The translations under genes were made by a program, and so were the position numbers. The notes under the pieces are model-generated. The model was not told where the DNA came from and searched no databases. It saw nothing but the letters and a program-made list of their open reading frames with translations. From the NCBI RefSeq assembly GCF_030063415.1, contig NZ_JASITA010000057.1, forward strand, positions 1 to 37,993: a DNA stretch of 37,993 nucleotides. Reading direction: 5' to 3'. The DNA comes from Streptomyces sp. H27-C3. Lineage in GTDB: Bacteria > Actinomycetota > Actinomycetes > Streptomycetales > Streptomycetaceae. Shown piece by piece: positions 26,323-34,702 of this stretch. How positions within the stretch are numbered: position 1 is the first letter of the stretch; each line of letters begins with the position of its first letter.

Positions 26323-27921
26323 ATGCCTGCCAGGCCCGGGAAGGCCGCGATCTTTGAGCAGTTCGCGGCCGATGGCATCAATTTCATGTTCGGCAATCCA
26401 GGGACAGTGGAGCAGGGCTTCCTCGACGAGGGCAGTGGCACTGATCTGTCCTATGTTCTGGCGCTGCACGAGGGCGTGGCCGTCGGCATGGCCGACGGCT
26501 ACGCCCGCGCCGCCCAGCGTCCGGGTCTGGTCCAACTCCACAGCGGAGTGGGGCTGGGCAACGGAATCGGCATGCTGTACCAGGCCAAGCGGGGCGGTTC
26601 CCCGCTCGTTGTCCTCGTCGGTGAGTCTGGAGTGCGCTATGACGCCATGGATGGGCAGATGGCCGCTGACCTGGTGGCGATGGCCGAGCCGGTCACCAAG
26701 TACGCCACCCGCGTCGTCGATGCGGCCTCGACGCTGCGGATCCTGCGCCGCGCGATCAAGATTGCGATGACACCGCCGCGCGGACCGGTCGTGGTCGTCC
26801 TGCCCGCCGATGTGATGGATGAGCTGACCGCGGAGCCAGCCGTGCCCACCTCCATCCCTGACACCCGGTCTCTGCCAGCTCCCGACGCTCTCGTGGACGC
26901 AGCCAACCTGCTGCGCGATGCCCGTAACCCGCTCATCCTCATGGGTGATGGCATCGCCACCAGCGGCGCCCAGGCGGAACTGACCGCCGTCGCGGAGCGG
27001 CTGGGAGCGCCGGTGTGGGGGGTGAACTCCTCCGAGGTGAACTTCGACACGACGCATCCGCTGTATGCGGGGCTGACCGGCCATATGTTCGGCAGGGACA
27101 GCGCCCGGGTGGTCGGGGGCGCCGATGCGGTGCTCATCGTGGGCACGTATGTCTTCCCCGAGGTGTTCCCCCATCTGGAGAGCCCGTTCGCGCCGGGCGC
27201 CAGCATTGTGCACATCGACTTGGACGCCTACGAGATCGCAAAGAACTTCCCCGTCGATGTCGGCCTGGTGGCCGACCCGAAATACGCCCTTGCGGAACTC
27301 GCGCGGGCGCTGGGCCCCGGCCCGCGCAGGGTGCCTCCGCCCGCCGAGAAGTCGGCGCCGCCCCGCGGTGACGAGCCTCTGATGGACACCTTCGTTCGGG
27401 TCCTCGCCGAGCGGTCGCCCCAGGGCCTCACCGTGTTCGACGAGGCGCTGACGGCATCCGGGCCGCTGGCGCGGTATCTGCCGCCCCGCGAGCCCGGCCG
27501 GTTCTTCCAGACCCGCGGCGGATCGCTGGGCGTGGGCATCCCGGGGGCTTTGGGAATCAAGCTTGCCCGGCCGGAGCTGCCCGTGATCGCTTTCACGGGG
27601 GACGGCGGCAGCATGTACACCTTCCAGGCTCTGTGGACCGCGGCCCGCGAAGGCATCAACGCCAAGTTCGTGATCTGCAACAACGGCCGATACCGGCTGC
27701 TGGATCTGAACCTTGAGCAGTACTGGCATGAGCAGGGCATCGAGCCTCATGCCGCGCCCGCGGCCTTCGATCTGACCCGCCCGGACATCAGGTTCGGCGA
27801 ACTCAGTGCCGCACTAGGCGTCCCTGCCCGGCGCGTCGAGAAGCGGGACGAGGTCGAAGACGCCATCCGGGAGATGTGGGCCCATGAGGGCCCCTACCTG
27901 ATCGACCTGGCGGTGGAGTGA
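26323..27921 (+). CDS. ThDP-dependent lyase, benzoylformate decarboxylase-like
   Basis: A 532-residue thiamine-diphosphate enzyme with N-terminal Pyr domain (FGNPGTVEQGFLDE, LHEGVAVGMADGYARA with Glu50), central domain (VGGADAVLIVGTYVF) and C-terminal PP domain with the ThDP/Mg motif beginning GDGGSMYTFQALW (426 on) and ending ICNNGRYRLL. It resembles benzoylformate decarboxylase more than acetolactate synthase: His73 in QLHSGVG corresponds to catalytic His70 of that enzyme. The second catalytic His (281) is not at its usual place (VFPEVFPHLE here), and the NPGS serine is Thr. Expected chemistry is 2-oxoacid decarboxylation or carboligation; the substrate is likely not benzoylformate. It has aaagga before the ATG and sits in the DJ-1 operon. 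Confidence 0.88.
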   Translation: MPARPGKAAIFEQFAADGINFMFGNPGTVEQGFLDEGSGTDLSYVLALHEGVAVGMADGYARAAQRPGLVQLHSGVGLGNGIGMLYQAKRGGSPLVVLVGESGVRYDAMDGQMAADLVAMAEPVTKYATRVVDAASTLRILRRAIKIAMTPPRGPVVVVLPADVMDELTAEPAVPTSIPDTRSLPAPDALVDAANLLRDARNPLILMGDGIATSGAQAELTAVAERLGAPVWGVNSSEVNFDTTHPLYAGLTGHMFGRDSARVVGGADAVLIVGTYVFPEVFPHLESPFAPGASIVHIDLDAYEIAKNFPVDVGLVADPKYALAELARALGPGPRRVPPPAEKSAPPRGDEPLMDTFVRVLAERSPQGLTVFDEALTASGPLARYLPPREPGRFFQTRGGSLGVGIPGALGIKLARPELPVIAFTGDGGSMYTFQALWTAAREGINAKFVICNNGRYRLLDLNLEQYWHEQGIEPHAAPAAFDLTRPDIRFGELSAALGVPARRVEKRDEVEDAIREMWAHEGPYLIDLAVE

Positions 27922-27952
27922 AACCGCGGCCATGCAGAAAGGACACAACACC

Positions 27953-28384
27953 ATGACGACTTCCGGCGGCAGCGCCCACCCGGCCATACACGAAGCAGAG
28001 GCATTCGTCCGCGACTGGCACCGCCGACTGGCCGCAAGGGAGGAGACCGATGAGCTGTTCGCGACCCTCGCGAACGGGATACGCCTGGAGACACCCACAG
28101 CAATTCTGCGAGGCCCGCACGAGTTCCGGACGTGGTACGACGCAGGCCAGCACGAACCGCTCGCGGACCCCCGGATCACCGGGGCCGTCTGGGAAGTCAC
28201 GGTGACCTCCCCCATGCACATCCAGCTGACACTCACGCTTCCGGACGCTGACGGTACCGGTGCCGCAGGCCGGCAGGAGTGGTGGGTGGTGCGTCAAGAC
28301 GGTGGCCTGCGGGTGCGGACCATCGTCGTGACCAGCGTTGTACCGCAGCCGGTGGCCATGGTGGCCGAACCGGCCTTCGTCTGA
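27953..28384 (+). CDS. NTF2-like (SnoaL) small protein
   Basis: A 143-residue NTF2-like protein (AIHEAEAFVRDWHRRLAARE, IRLETPTAILRGPHEFRTWY, GAAGRQEWWVVRQDGGLRVR). It is more divergent than the NTF2 proteins at 13149 and 18189 and lacks their PGxHPLAGTK block. The start is set at the ATG at 27953 with agaaagga upstream; an in-frame ATG at 27932 would put that ribosome site inside the gene. It lies 31 bases after the ThDP lyase and is followed by a strong hairpin. The likely role is small-molecule isomerase or binding protein. Confidence 0.8.
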   Translation: MTTSGGSAHPAIHEAEAFVRDWHRRLAAREETDELFATLANGIRLETPTAILRGPHEFRTWYDAGQHEPLADPRITGAVWEVTVTSPMHIQLTLTLPDADGTGAAGRQEWWVVRQDGGLRVRTIVVTSVVPQPVAMVAEPAFV

Positions 28385-28388
28385 CCTC

Positions 28389-28435
28389 GGGCAGGCCCGG
28401 CGCACGCGCCCCGTGCGCCGGGCCCTGCCCTTTCC
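28389..28435 (+). terminator. Strong hairpin within the plus-strand operon
   Basis: Arm 28389-28405 (gggcaggcccggcgcac) pairs with 28413-28430 (gtgcgccgggccctgccc) with a single bulged base, followed by tttcccttt. It looks like a good intrinsic terminator but lies between two genes on the same strand, 37 bases before the next start. It may reduce expression of the second DJ-1 gene, the epimerase-like gene and glgX, or separate two transcripts. Confidence 0.75.
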
Positions 28436-28467
28436 CTTTGTTACGCGACCCTTGCGAGGAATAAACG

Positions 28468-29079
28468 ATGAGTACCAGTCTGTCGCTGCCGCGCCCCCGT
28501 CTCGCCGGTCTCCGCATCGGCATCCTTGCGGAGAGCGACTTCGTCGAGGAGGAGATCTTCTACTACCAGCGGCGTTTCCTGGAGGAGGGCGCCGAAGTCG
28601 TTTTGCTGACCCGTCTGTGGGGGCAGCCGTCGCTGACCTTCACCGGCCACGAGCAGCAAGCTTCTTTGACGGTCTCCGGCGACCTGGAAAAGCTCGACTA
28701 CGCCGCACTGTCCGGCTATGCCGCACTCGTCGTGCCGTCCGGACAGGTAGCCGACCGGTTGAGGTTCAGCGAGGACGTGAGCGAACCCGCTCCGGCCGTC
28801 GACCTGATGCGCCGGGCCTTCCGTATGCCCCGGCTGCTGAAGGCGTTCTCCTGCCACGCGCTGTCGCTGGTGTCGTCCGCGCCCGAGCTGGTGCGCGACC
28901 GACCGGTCACCTGCCACAACAACCTGGTGGGTGATGTGCGGAACATGGGCGCCGTCTACACGAACCAGGACGTCGTTGTCGACGGCGACCTGGTCACCAG
29001 CCGCACCGTCGCCGAGTGCCATCTGCTGGCCCGCGCCGTGATCGAGCAGCTCGCCCCGGAGACGGAGGCCGTCGCATGA
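28468..29079 (+). CDS. DJ-1/PfpI family protein
   Basis: A 203-residue DJ-1/PfpI-fold protein: GLRIGILAESDFVEEEIFYY (first strand and acidic residues), YAALVVPSG, the elbow AFSCHALSLV with Cys129, and the typical C-terminal block VYTNQDVVVDGDLVTSRTVA. It keeps the class-I protease-like layout of about 200 residues, unlike the longer family member at 25462. It could be a glyoxalase III-like or deglycase-type protein or another hydratase; the family does not allow more. gagga lies 8 bases before the ATG. It follows an internal hairpin and is 39 bases before the AGE-type epimerase gene. Confidence 0.87.
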   Translation: MSTSLSLPRPRLAGLRIGILAESDFVEEEIFYYQRRFLEEGAEVVLLTRLWGQPSLTFTGHEQQASLTVSGDLEKLDYAALSGYAALVVPSGQVADRLRFSEDVSEPAPAVDLMRRAFRMPRLLKAFSCHALSLVSSAPELVRDRPVTCHNNLVGDVRNMGAVYTNQDVVVDGDLVTSRTVAECHLLARAVIEQLAPETEAVA

Positions 29080-29118
29080 GCCGCTTCCTTCGTCACGGTG
29101 TGCGGAAAGAGGCCCGCC

Positions 29119-30927
29119 ATGGCCGCTGAGATCAACTTCTCGTTCTCCGACACCACGTCCGGCTATGTCGTCGAGCGCCAGGGCCGCCAGGTGGTGCTGC
29201 GCACCACGGACGGCCGCCAGGTGACGGTCCACCTCACCGACACCACCACAGGTCAGCGGCTGCGCAACCTCGGCAAGCCCTACGAGGATGTGAGCGGCCG
29301 GCTCTACGAGCTGCTCGCCCCCGGCCGGTTCGTGTTCTGCTACGGGCCGGTCTATCCGGACTCCGGCGGCCTGCGCTTCCAGGCCTCGCAACTGGTGTTC
29401 GTCAATGACGCCGACGGCTGGCCGTTTGAACGGAGCGGCTGGTGGACGGAGCAGCTGAAGGAGCTCGCCGGCTTCTATCGGCGATCTCAGTTCGGTGACG
29501 GCACCATCGACTTCGGCGACTACCGCACGGTGATCAGCGGCAGTGGCGGGAAAACAGGCCAGCACATCCAGGAGACGGACACCCTCTCCCGCATGGTCTA
29601 CGGCATGGCCAGCGCCTACATGCTCACGGGGGACGAGGACACGCTTGCCGTGGCGGAGGCAGGTTCGCAGTACCTGCAGGACCATATGCGCTTCGTCGAC
29701 GCCGACGAAGACGTCGTGTACTGGTATCACGGCGTGGAGGTCAACGGCGGTCGCGAGCACAAGCTGTTCGCTTCAGAGTTCGGGGACGACTACCGGGCCA
29801 TTCCCGCATATGAGCAGATCTACGCTCTGGTGGGTCTCACCCAGACGTACCGTCTGACGGGTTCCGCATCCATCCTCGCGGATATCGAAGGCACGGTCCG
29901 GCTCTTTGAGAAGTTCTTTCACGATCCCAAGCTTGGCGGCTACTACTCCCATATCGACCCGGTGACCCTTAGCCCTCATCACGAAAGTCTGGGTCCCAAC
30001 CGGGCCCGGAAGAACTGGAACTCCGTCGGTGATCATGCGCCTGCGTACCTGTTCAACCTCTACCTGGCCACTGGTGACGAACGCTATCGCACGATGCTCG
30101 AGCACACCTTCGACATGATCGTGACTCATATGCCCGATCCCTCCAGCCCGTTCGTGCAGGAGCGATTCCACTCCGACTGGACACCGGACCGGAATTGGGG
30201 CTGGCAGCAGGACCGGGCGGTCGTGGGGCACAATCTGAAGATCGCGTGGAACCTCATGCGCATGCAGGGAACCCTGCCCAAGCGCGAGTATCTCGCGCTC
30301 GCCAAGACGCTCGGTGACACCATGCCTGCCGTTGGCCGCGACCCGCAGCGTGGCGGTTGGTACGACATGCTGCAGCGCACGGCGGACGAAGGCCGACACG
30401 GGTTCGTCTGGCACGACCGCAAGACCTGGTGGCAGCAGGAACAGGCGATCCTCGCCTACTTGATCCTGGCGGGCAGCACGGGCGATGAGGAGTACCTCCG
30501 GCACGGCCGCGAGTCCTCCGCGTTCTACAACGCTTTCTTCCTCGACCACGATGAAGGCGGCGTCTTCTTCACGGTGCTGGCACAGGGCCTGCCGTTCCTC
30601 GTCGGCAACGAGCGGCTCAAGGGCAGCCACGCCATGGCGATGTACCACAAGGCCGAACTGTGCTACCTGGCCGAGATCTACACCCAGTTGCTGGTCAACC
30701 GGCAGCCACTAGAGCTGTACTTCCGCCCGGAAGCCTCGGCGTCGTTCAACGGCGGCCTGCTGCGGGTCGCACCCGACATCCTTCCCCGTGGGCGGGTAGC
30801 CCTCGACCGCGTCCTGATCGACGGCGTCCCGTACACGGACTTCGATCCGGAAGCTATGACCGTGCGCCTTCCCAAGAGCGCCGAGCGACTCCGGGTGCAG
30901 GCCCGGATACGACCGCAGGAACGGTAG
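29119..30927 (+). CDS. AGE-type (N-acylglucosamine 2-epimerase family) protein
   Basis: A 602-residue protein. Residues about 1-110 form an N-terminal beta-rich extension of unknown fold (NFSFSDTTSGYVVERQGRQV, FCYGPVYPDSGG). The rest is an (alpha/alpha)6-barrel of the AGE/cellobiose 2-epimerase kind, with conserved His and Trp clusters (AVVGHNLKIAWNLMRMQ, GFVWHDRKTWWQQEQAILAY, KGSHAMAMYHKAELCYLAE). Classical AGE enzymes are about 400 residues, so this is a longer type. Expected chemistry is 2-epimerisation or aldose-ketose isomerisation of a sugar or oligosaccharide; other activities are possible. The ATG 29119 has ggaaagagg upstream; an earlier GTG would include it. glgX starts 6 bases after its stop. 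Confidence 0.82.
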   Translation: MAAEINFSFSDTTSGYVVERQGRQVVLRTTDGRQVTVHLTDTTTGQRLRNLGKPYEDVSGRLYELLAPGRFVFCYGPVYPDSGGLRFQASQLVFVNDADGWPFERSGWWTEQLKELAGFYRRSQFGDGTIDFGDYRTVISGSGGKTGQHIQETDTLSRMVYGMASAYMLTGDEDTLAVAEAGSQYLQDHMRFVDADEDVVYWYHGVEVNGGREHKLFASEFGDDYRAIPAYEQIYALVGLTQTYRLTGSASILADIEGTVRLFEKFFHDPKLGGYYSHIDPVTLSPHHESLGPNRARKNWNSVGDHAPAYLFNLYLATGDERYRTMLEHTFDMIVTHMPDPSSPFVQERFHSDWTPDRNWGWQQDRAVVGHNLKIAWNLMRMQGTLPKREYLALAKTLGDTMPAVGRDPQRGGWYDMLQRTADEGRHGFVWHDRKTWWQQEQAILAYLILAGSTGDEEYLRHGRESSAFYNAFFLDHDEGGVFFTVLAQGLPFLVGNERLKGSHAMAMYHKAELCYLAEIYTQLLVNRQPLELYFRPEASASFNGGLLRVAPDILPRGRVALDRVLIDGVPYTDFDPEAMTVRLPKSAERLRVQARIRPQER

Positions 30928-30933
30928 CCTCTG

Positions 30934-33042
30934 ATGTCCATCACCACCGAACGGGCCGGCACGAACGCCGCCGGCTGGCACGTCACGACGGGAACAGCTC
31001 ATCCGCTCGGCGCTACGGCCGTGCCGGGCGGCATCAACTTCGCGGTGAACTCCTCCACGGCCAGCGGAATGCGCCTGGTACTGATGCGCCCGCTGGACGG
31101 GAACGTGGTGGCGGAGATCCCCTTCCCCGCCGACCACCGCATCGGAGACGTTTTCACCATGACCGTGCGGGGCCTGCGCCCCGGCCTGTTCCACTACGGG
31201 TACCGGGTTGAGCACGGGCCCGATGCACTCTCGCCCATCATCCTCGATCCCTATGCGCGGGAGTTGGCCGGCAGCGGCGGCTACGGCCGGCGCCCGCAGT
31301 ACAGGTCGGCGGTACTCACCGAAGACTTCGACTGGGGGGCCAGCCGCTCTCCGCGCATCCCGGCCGGCCAACTGGTCGTCTACGAGGTGCATGTCCGCGG
31401 CTTCACCCGCCATCCCTCCTCGAAGGTCGCGGCGCCGGGAACCTACGCAGGCCTGCGGGAGAAGATCCCCTACCTCAAAGAGCTCGGAGTCAACTGCGTG
31501 GAGCTGCTGCCCGTCTTCGAATTCGACGAGACGGACAACACCTTCACCTCCCCCATCACCGGCGAGCCCCTGCGCAACTTCTGGGGCTACAACAGCGTGG
31601 CCTTCTTCGCGCCCAAGGCCGACTATGCGGCCGACCCCACTCCCGGCGGCCCCTCCCGCGAGCTCAAAGAACTCGTCAAGGAGCTGCACGAGGCCGGCAT
31701 GGAGGTTGTCCTGGACATCGTGCTCAACCACACCGCCGAAGGGGACCACCGAGGGCCCACCCTCTCCTTCCGCGCTCTGGACGAGGCCGCGTACTACCTC
31801 CTCGACGAGGACGGAGGCCATGTCAACCTCACTGCCACTGGCAACACGGTGAACTGCAATCACCCGGTGACGCGCGGCTTCATCCTCGACTGCCTGCGCT
31901 ACTGGGCGACTGAGTACCGTGTCGACGGCTTCCGCTTCGACATGGCGTCGATTCTGGCCCGCGGCACCGACGGCGCGCTGCTGGACAACCCCCCGCTTCT
32001 CGAGGCCATAGCCCACGATCCGGTGCTCGCGCACTGCAGGCTGATCGCCGAGGCTTCCGACGCAGCAGGGAGCTACCAGGTCGGCTCGTTCCCCGCCTAT
32101 GGCCGTTTCGGCGAGTGGAACATGCACTACCGCGATGCGATACGGCGTTTCCTACTGGGAGGCCGCGGCTCCGCAGGTGAGTTCGCCACCCGGCTCGTCG
32201 GCTCACCGGACCTGTACCCGGGCCGCGGCTCCACTCCGTCGGTCAACTACATCACCTGCCACGACGGGCTCACTTTGGCGGACTGGACGTCCTACGACCG
32301 CCGGCACAACAAGGCAAACGGCGAGGGCGGCCTCGATGGGATCCCCGACGAGGACAGCTGGAACTGCGGCCATGAAGGCCCGACCGACGACCAACAGGTC
32401 CTGGCGTTGCGTGCCCGGCAGACACGCAACGCGCTGCTGTTGCTGCTGACGAGCCAGGGCACTCCGATGCTGCTGGCGGGCGACGAGTTCGGCCGAAGCC
32501 AGCAGGGGAACAACAACACCTATGGCCAGGACGGGCCGCTCGGCTGGGTCGACTGGAGCGGACTTAAGGGTCCCGGCGCTGCCACGGCTCTGTTCACCCG
32601 GCGCTGCCTGGGGCTGCGCCGGGAGCATGCGGTGTTGCGGCGCCAAGCGCACCCCGACAGCCTGGCCCGGCCGGGGTGGCCCTACCCGCCGGTGAGCTGG
32701 CACGGCGAGCAGCCGTGGCAGCCGGATTGGTCAGCGTCCTCCACCTTGCTCGCAGCGGTGCTGTGCGAGGTGCTGCCCGGACAGCGCTTCGACTGTGTCT
32801 ACCTTGCGGCCAACACCGGCGCGCAGCCACGCGTGCTGTGCATTCCGCCGGCGCCGGCAGGCATGGCCTGGCATCTGTTCGCCGACACGGGAGCGGAAGT
32901 GGGGCGGGAAGTGTTCGCCGTCGGCAGCGAACCCGCGCTGAGCGCGAACTGCCTTACGCTAAACGGCCATTCGGCCCTGCTGCTGGTGGCCAAGTCGCTC
33001 CACCAGGGCCGCCGGGCCGCGCACCGGCCCCCGGTGGACTGA
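30934..33042 (+). CDS. glgX: Glycogen debranching enzyme (isoamylase type)
   Basis: A 702-residue GH13_11 debranching enzyme that hydrolyses alpha-1,6 branches. It has the N-terminal CBM48-like domain (HPLGATAVPGGINFAVNSS), VYEVHVRGFTRHPSS, VVLDIVLNHTAEG, YRVDGFRFDMAS with nucleophile Asp336, LIAEASD with Glu373, and NYITCHDGLTLAD with Asp444, so all three catalytic carboxylates are present. In place of the usual LIAEPWD it reads LIAEASD. The C-terminal beta-domain is present. It is the last gene of the plus-strand operon, overlapping functionally with glgE-treS-mak across the divergent promoter. It stops 9 bases before the end of the convergent STAS gene, with no terminator. Confidence 0.94.
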   Translation: MSITTERAGTNAAGWHVTTGTAHPLGATAVPGGINFAVNSSTASGMRLVLMRPLDGNVVAEIPFPADHRIGDVFTMTVRGLRPGLFHYGYRVEHGPDALSPIILDPYARELAGSGGYGRRPQYRSAVLTEDFDWGASRSPRIPAGQLVVYEVHVRGFTRHPSSKVAAPGTYAGLREKIPYLKELGVNCVELLPVFEFDETDNTFTSPITGEPLRNFWGYNSVAFFAPKADYAADPTPGGPSRELKELVKELHEAGMEVVLDIVLNHTAEGDHRGPTLSFRALDEAAYYLLDEDGGHVNLTATGNTVNCNHPVTRGFILDCLRYWATEYRVDGFRFDMASILARGTDGALLDNPPLLEAIAHDPVLAHCRLIAEASDAAGSYQVGSFPAYGRFGEWNMHYRDAIRRFLLGGRGSAGEFATRLVGSPDLYPGRGSTPSVNYITCHDGLTLADWTSYDRRHNKANGEGGLDGIPDEDSWNCGHEGPTDDQQVLALRARQTRNALLLLLTSQGTPMLLAGDEFGRSQQGNNNTYGQDGPLGWVDWSGLKGPGAATALFTRRCLGLRREHAVLRRQAHPDSLARPGWPYPPVSWHGEQPWQPDWSASSTLLAAVLCEVLPGQRFDCVYLAANTGAQPRVLCIPPAPAGMAWHLFADTGAEVGREVFAVGSEPALSANCLTLNGHSALLLVAKSLHQGRRAAHRPPVD

Positions 33043-33051
33043 CCGGTTTCC

Positions 33052-33381
33052 TCAAGCCGTCGCCAGCACCTCAGCGGGCACGATGACCATCGATCGGTCG
33101 AGGCCCGCGAGGCCCAGTCGCTCCCGTAGTTCGGGGGAGGCCCCGTCGATGACCACCTCAGCGGTGGCCGGCAGGTGCTGCTGGACGAAGGCCAGGCAGC
33201 GGACCGCTGCCGCGGACAGCGAGTGCGCGTCATGCATATCGATGACGAGCCTGCGTGAGGTCAGGGCGGCGGCCTGGTCAAGGAGGGCCCGCAGCGCCTC
33301 GACATCGCGGTCGGTGACCTCGCCGGCGAGACGGACGACTGTGCTGGTCCCGGCGGTACCGAGGCTGGCTTCATACAGCAT
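33052..33381 (-). CDS. STAS-domain protein, anti-sigma-factor antagonist-like
   Basis: A 109-residue single STAS domain (STVVRLAGEVTDRDVEALRA, RRLVIDMHDAHSLSAAAVRCL). Antagonists of anti-sigma factors in actinobacteria are of this size and carry a phosphorylatable Ser in the DxxxxxSS loop; here Ser residues occur in DAHSLSAAAV. The start is the ATG at 33381, with aaggaa 7 bases upstream; in-frame codons extend far upstream but only as the reverse of the LysR gene. No partner kinase or sigma factor gene is near. It is convergent with glgX and divergent from the LysR gene. Confidence 0.85.
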   Translation of the reverse strand: MLYEASLGTAGTSTVVRLAGEVTDRDVEALRALLDQAAALTSRRLVIDMHDAHSLSAAAVRCLAFVQQHLPATAEVVIDGASPELRERLGLAGLDRSMVIVPAEVLATA

Positions 33382-33505
33382 GACGATTTCCTTAGATAGG
33401 GACGATCCGCGAAGGATGCCGAATAAATAAAACCCATCATTTACTTCCACGAGTATCACAGGAGTTTCCATGCCACGTCCAATACTCTTTCCATAGCCTG
33501 GTCGC
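33382..33505. promoter_or_regulatory. Divergent promoter region, AT-rich
   Basis: A 124-base region lies between the STAS gene (minus) and the LysR gene (plus). It is notably AT-richer than its surroundings around 33420-33450 (aataaataaaac), which suits promoter DNA. No strong LysR dyad is certain; TCC-12-GGA at about 33446-33463 is a weak one. Confidence 0.4.
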
Positions 33506-34444
33506 ATGGACATCGACACGAGGCTGTTGAGAAATTTCGCGATGATTGCCGAAGAAGGCAATCTCACGCGCGCGGCGGAGAAACTTTTCCTGGCCCAGCC
33601 ATCCCTCACAAAACAGGTCAAGAGCCTGGAGCATCGACTGGGCTTCGAATTGTTCACCCGCAGCCGCACCGGAATGATACTGACCCCCGCAGGCCGAGAA
33701 TTTGCCCGGAACGTTCCAGATCTTCTCGACCTGTGGGACTCCCTGCTGCGCAGCACACGCGAAGCGGCGGGGGGCACCGATCGGTCCCTGCGCGCCGGCT
33801 TCGTAGCAAGCGCGGCCAACGAGTACACCCAGCCGATCATCTCGGCCTTCACTCGGCTGCGGCCCGGCTGGCGCGTGGATCTGCGGCAAACCGAGTGGTA
33901 CGACCCGACGGCGGGACTGGCTGCGGGCGAGGTAGATGTGGCCCTTCTGCGGTTGCCGTTCCCCGGGCAGGACGATCTGCGGTATGAGGTGCTGATCACT
34001 GAGCCCCGCTGGATCGCACTACCTGCGAATCATCGCCTCGCGGACCGAGAAACCATCGCTTTCCAGGAGCTTCTCGATGAACCGTTCGTCGCAACGCCGC
34101 CGGAGTCCGGCTGGTGGCGGGAGTACTGGCTGGCCAGTGACGAGCGCGGAGGCCGCCCCGTGCGCGTGGGCGGCGTGGCGCGCAACCCGGACGAGTGGCT
34201 GGCGGCCATTGCCAGCGGGTACGGCATCAGCCTTACTCCGGCGGCGACCGCGCGCTTCTACCGGCGCCCCGATGTCGTCTACCGGCCCGTGACAGGCGTC
34301 AGCCCCAGCCAGGTGGCGGTTGCCTGGAGGCCGGCGGGCCAGCAGAGCGCAGCGGTGGAGGATTTCATCTCCAGCTGCCTGGCGGTGCGGGACAGGAATA
34401 AAACAGGCGATGTGCCCGAGGTCACGGATAGCGACTTCGCATAG
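33506..34444 (+). CDS. LysR-type transcriptional regulator
   Basis: A 312-residue LysR regulator. The N-terminal helix-turn-helix (residues about 1-60) reads MDIDTRLLRNFAMIAEEGNL, LFLAQPSLTKQVKSLEHRLG, then TPAGREF. The effector-binding domain follows (about 90-300; DLRQTEWYDPTAGLAAGEVD, GYGISLTPAA). It lies upstream of the FAD monooxygenase, VOC and aldo-keto reductase genes and diverges from the STAS gene. The 258 bases before the monooxygenase carry a T-N11-A palindrome, so activation of that unit by this regulator is a reasonable inference. The effector is unknown. Confidence 0.93.
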   Translation: MDIDTRLLRNFAMIAEEGNLTRAAEKLFLAQPSLTKQVKSLEHRLGFELFTRSRTGMILTPAGREFARNVPDLLDLWDSLLRSTREAAGGTDRSLRAGFVASAANEYTQPIISAFTRLRPGWRVDLRQTEWYDPTAGLAAGEVDVALLRLPFPGQDDLRYEVLITEPRWIALPANHRLADRETIAFQELLDEPFVATPPESGWWREYWLASDERGGRPVRVGGVARNPDEWLAAIASGYGISLTPAATARFYRRPDVVYRPVTGVSPSQVAVAWRPAGQQSAAVEDFISSCLAVRDRNKTGDVPEVTDSDFA

Positions 34445-34545
34445 TCGCGAGGGCATCGTTTATGGCGTTCAGGACGCTGTGCCGGGAGCCGCCCGAAAAG
34501 GAGTGCGACTTCGTACAGTCCGCGTTGCGGAAGATGTGCACCTGC

Positions 34546-34558
34546 TTCGATAATCGAA
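34546..34558. promoter_or_regulatory. LysR-type T-N11-A box
   Basis: TTCGA-TAA-TCGAA is a perfect palindrome of 13 bases with T and A at the ends, the classical LysR-type pattern. It lies 145 bases before the FAD monooxygenase start and downstream of the LysR gene. A further direct repeat tatccggt/tattccggt at 34628-34644 could be the activation site closer to the promoter. Confidence 0.5.
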
Positions 34559-34702
34559 TATGCCCGACAGGTTGCTGACGATTTTTTCCGACCTAACTGA
34601 CAACGCTTTCCGCACGAGCGGACGGGGTATCCGGTTATTCCGGTAGCCACGACGACGGAGCGGGTGCGGTGATTCAGTGCTGCCCTGAATGGAGTGCACC
34701 GT

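Noticed and set aside
33052..33999. 315-codon frame as a long STAS fusion
   Set aside because: Upstream codons are antisense to the LysR gene and lack domain similarity; a good start and ribosome site exist at 33381.
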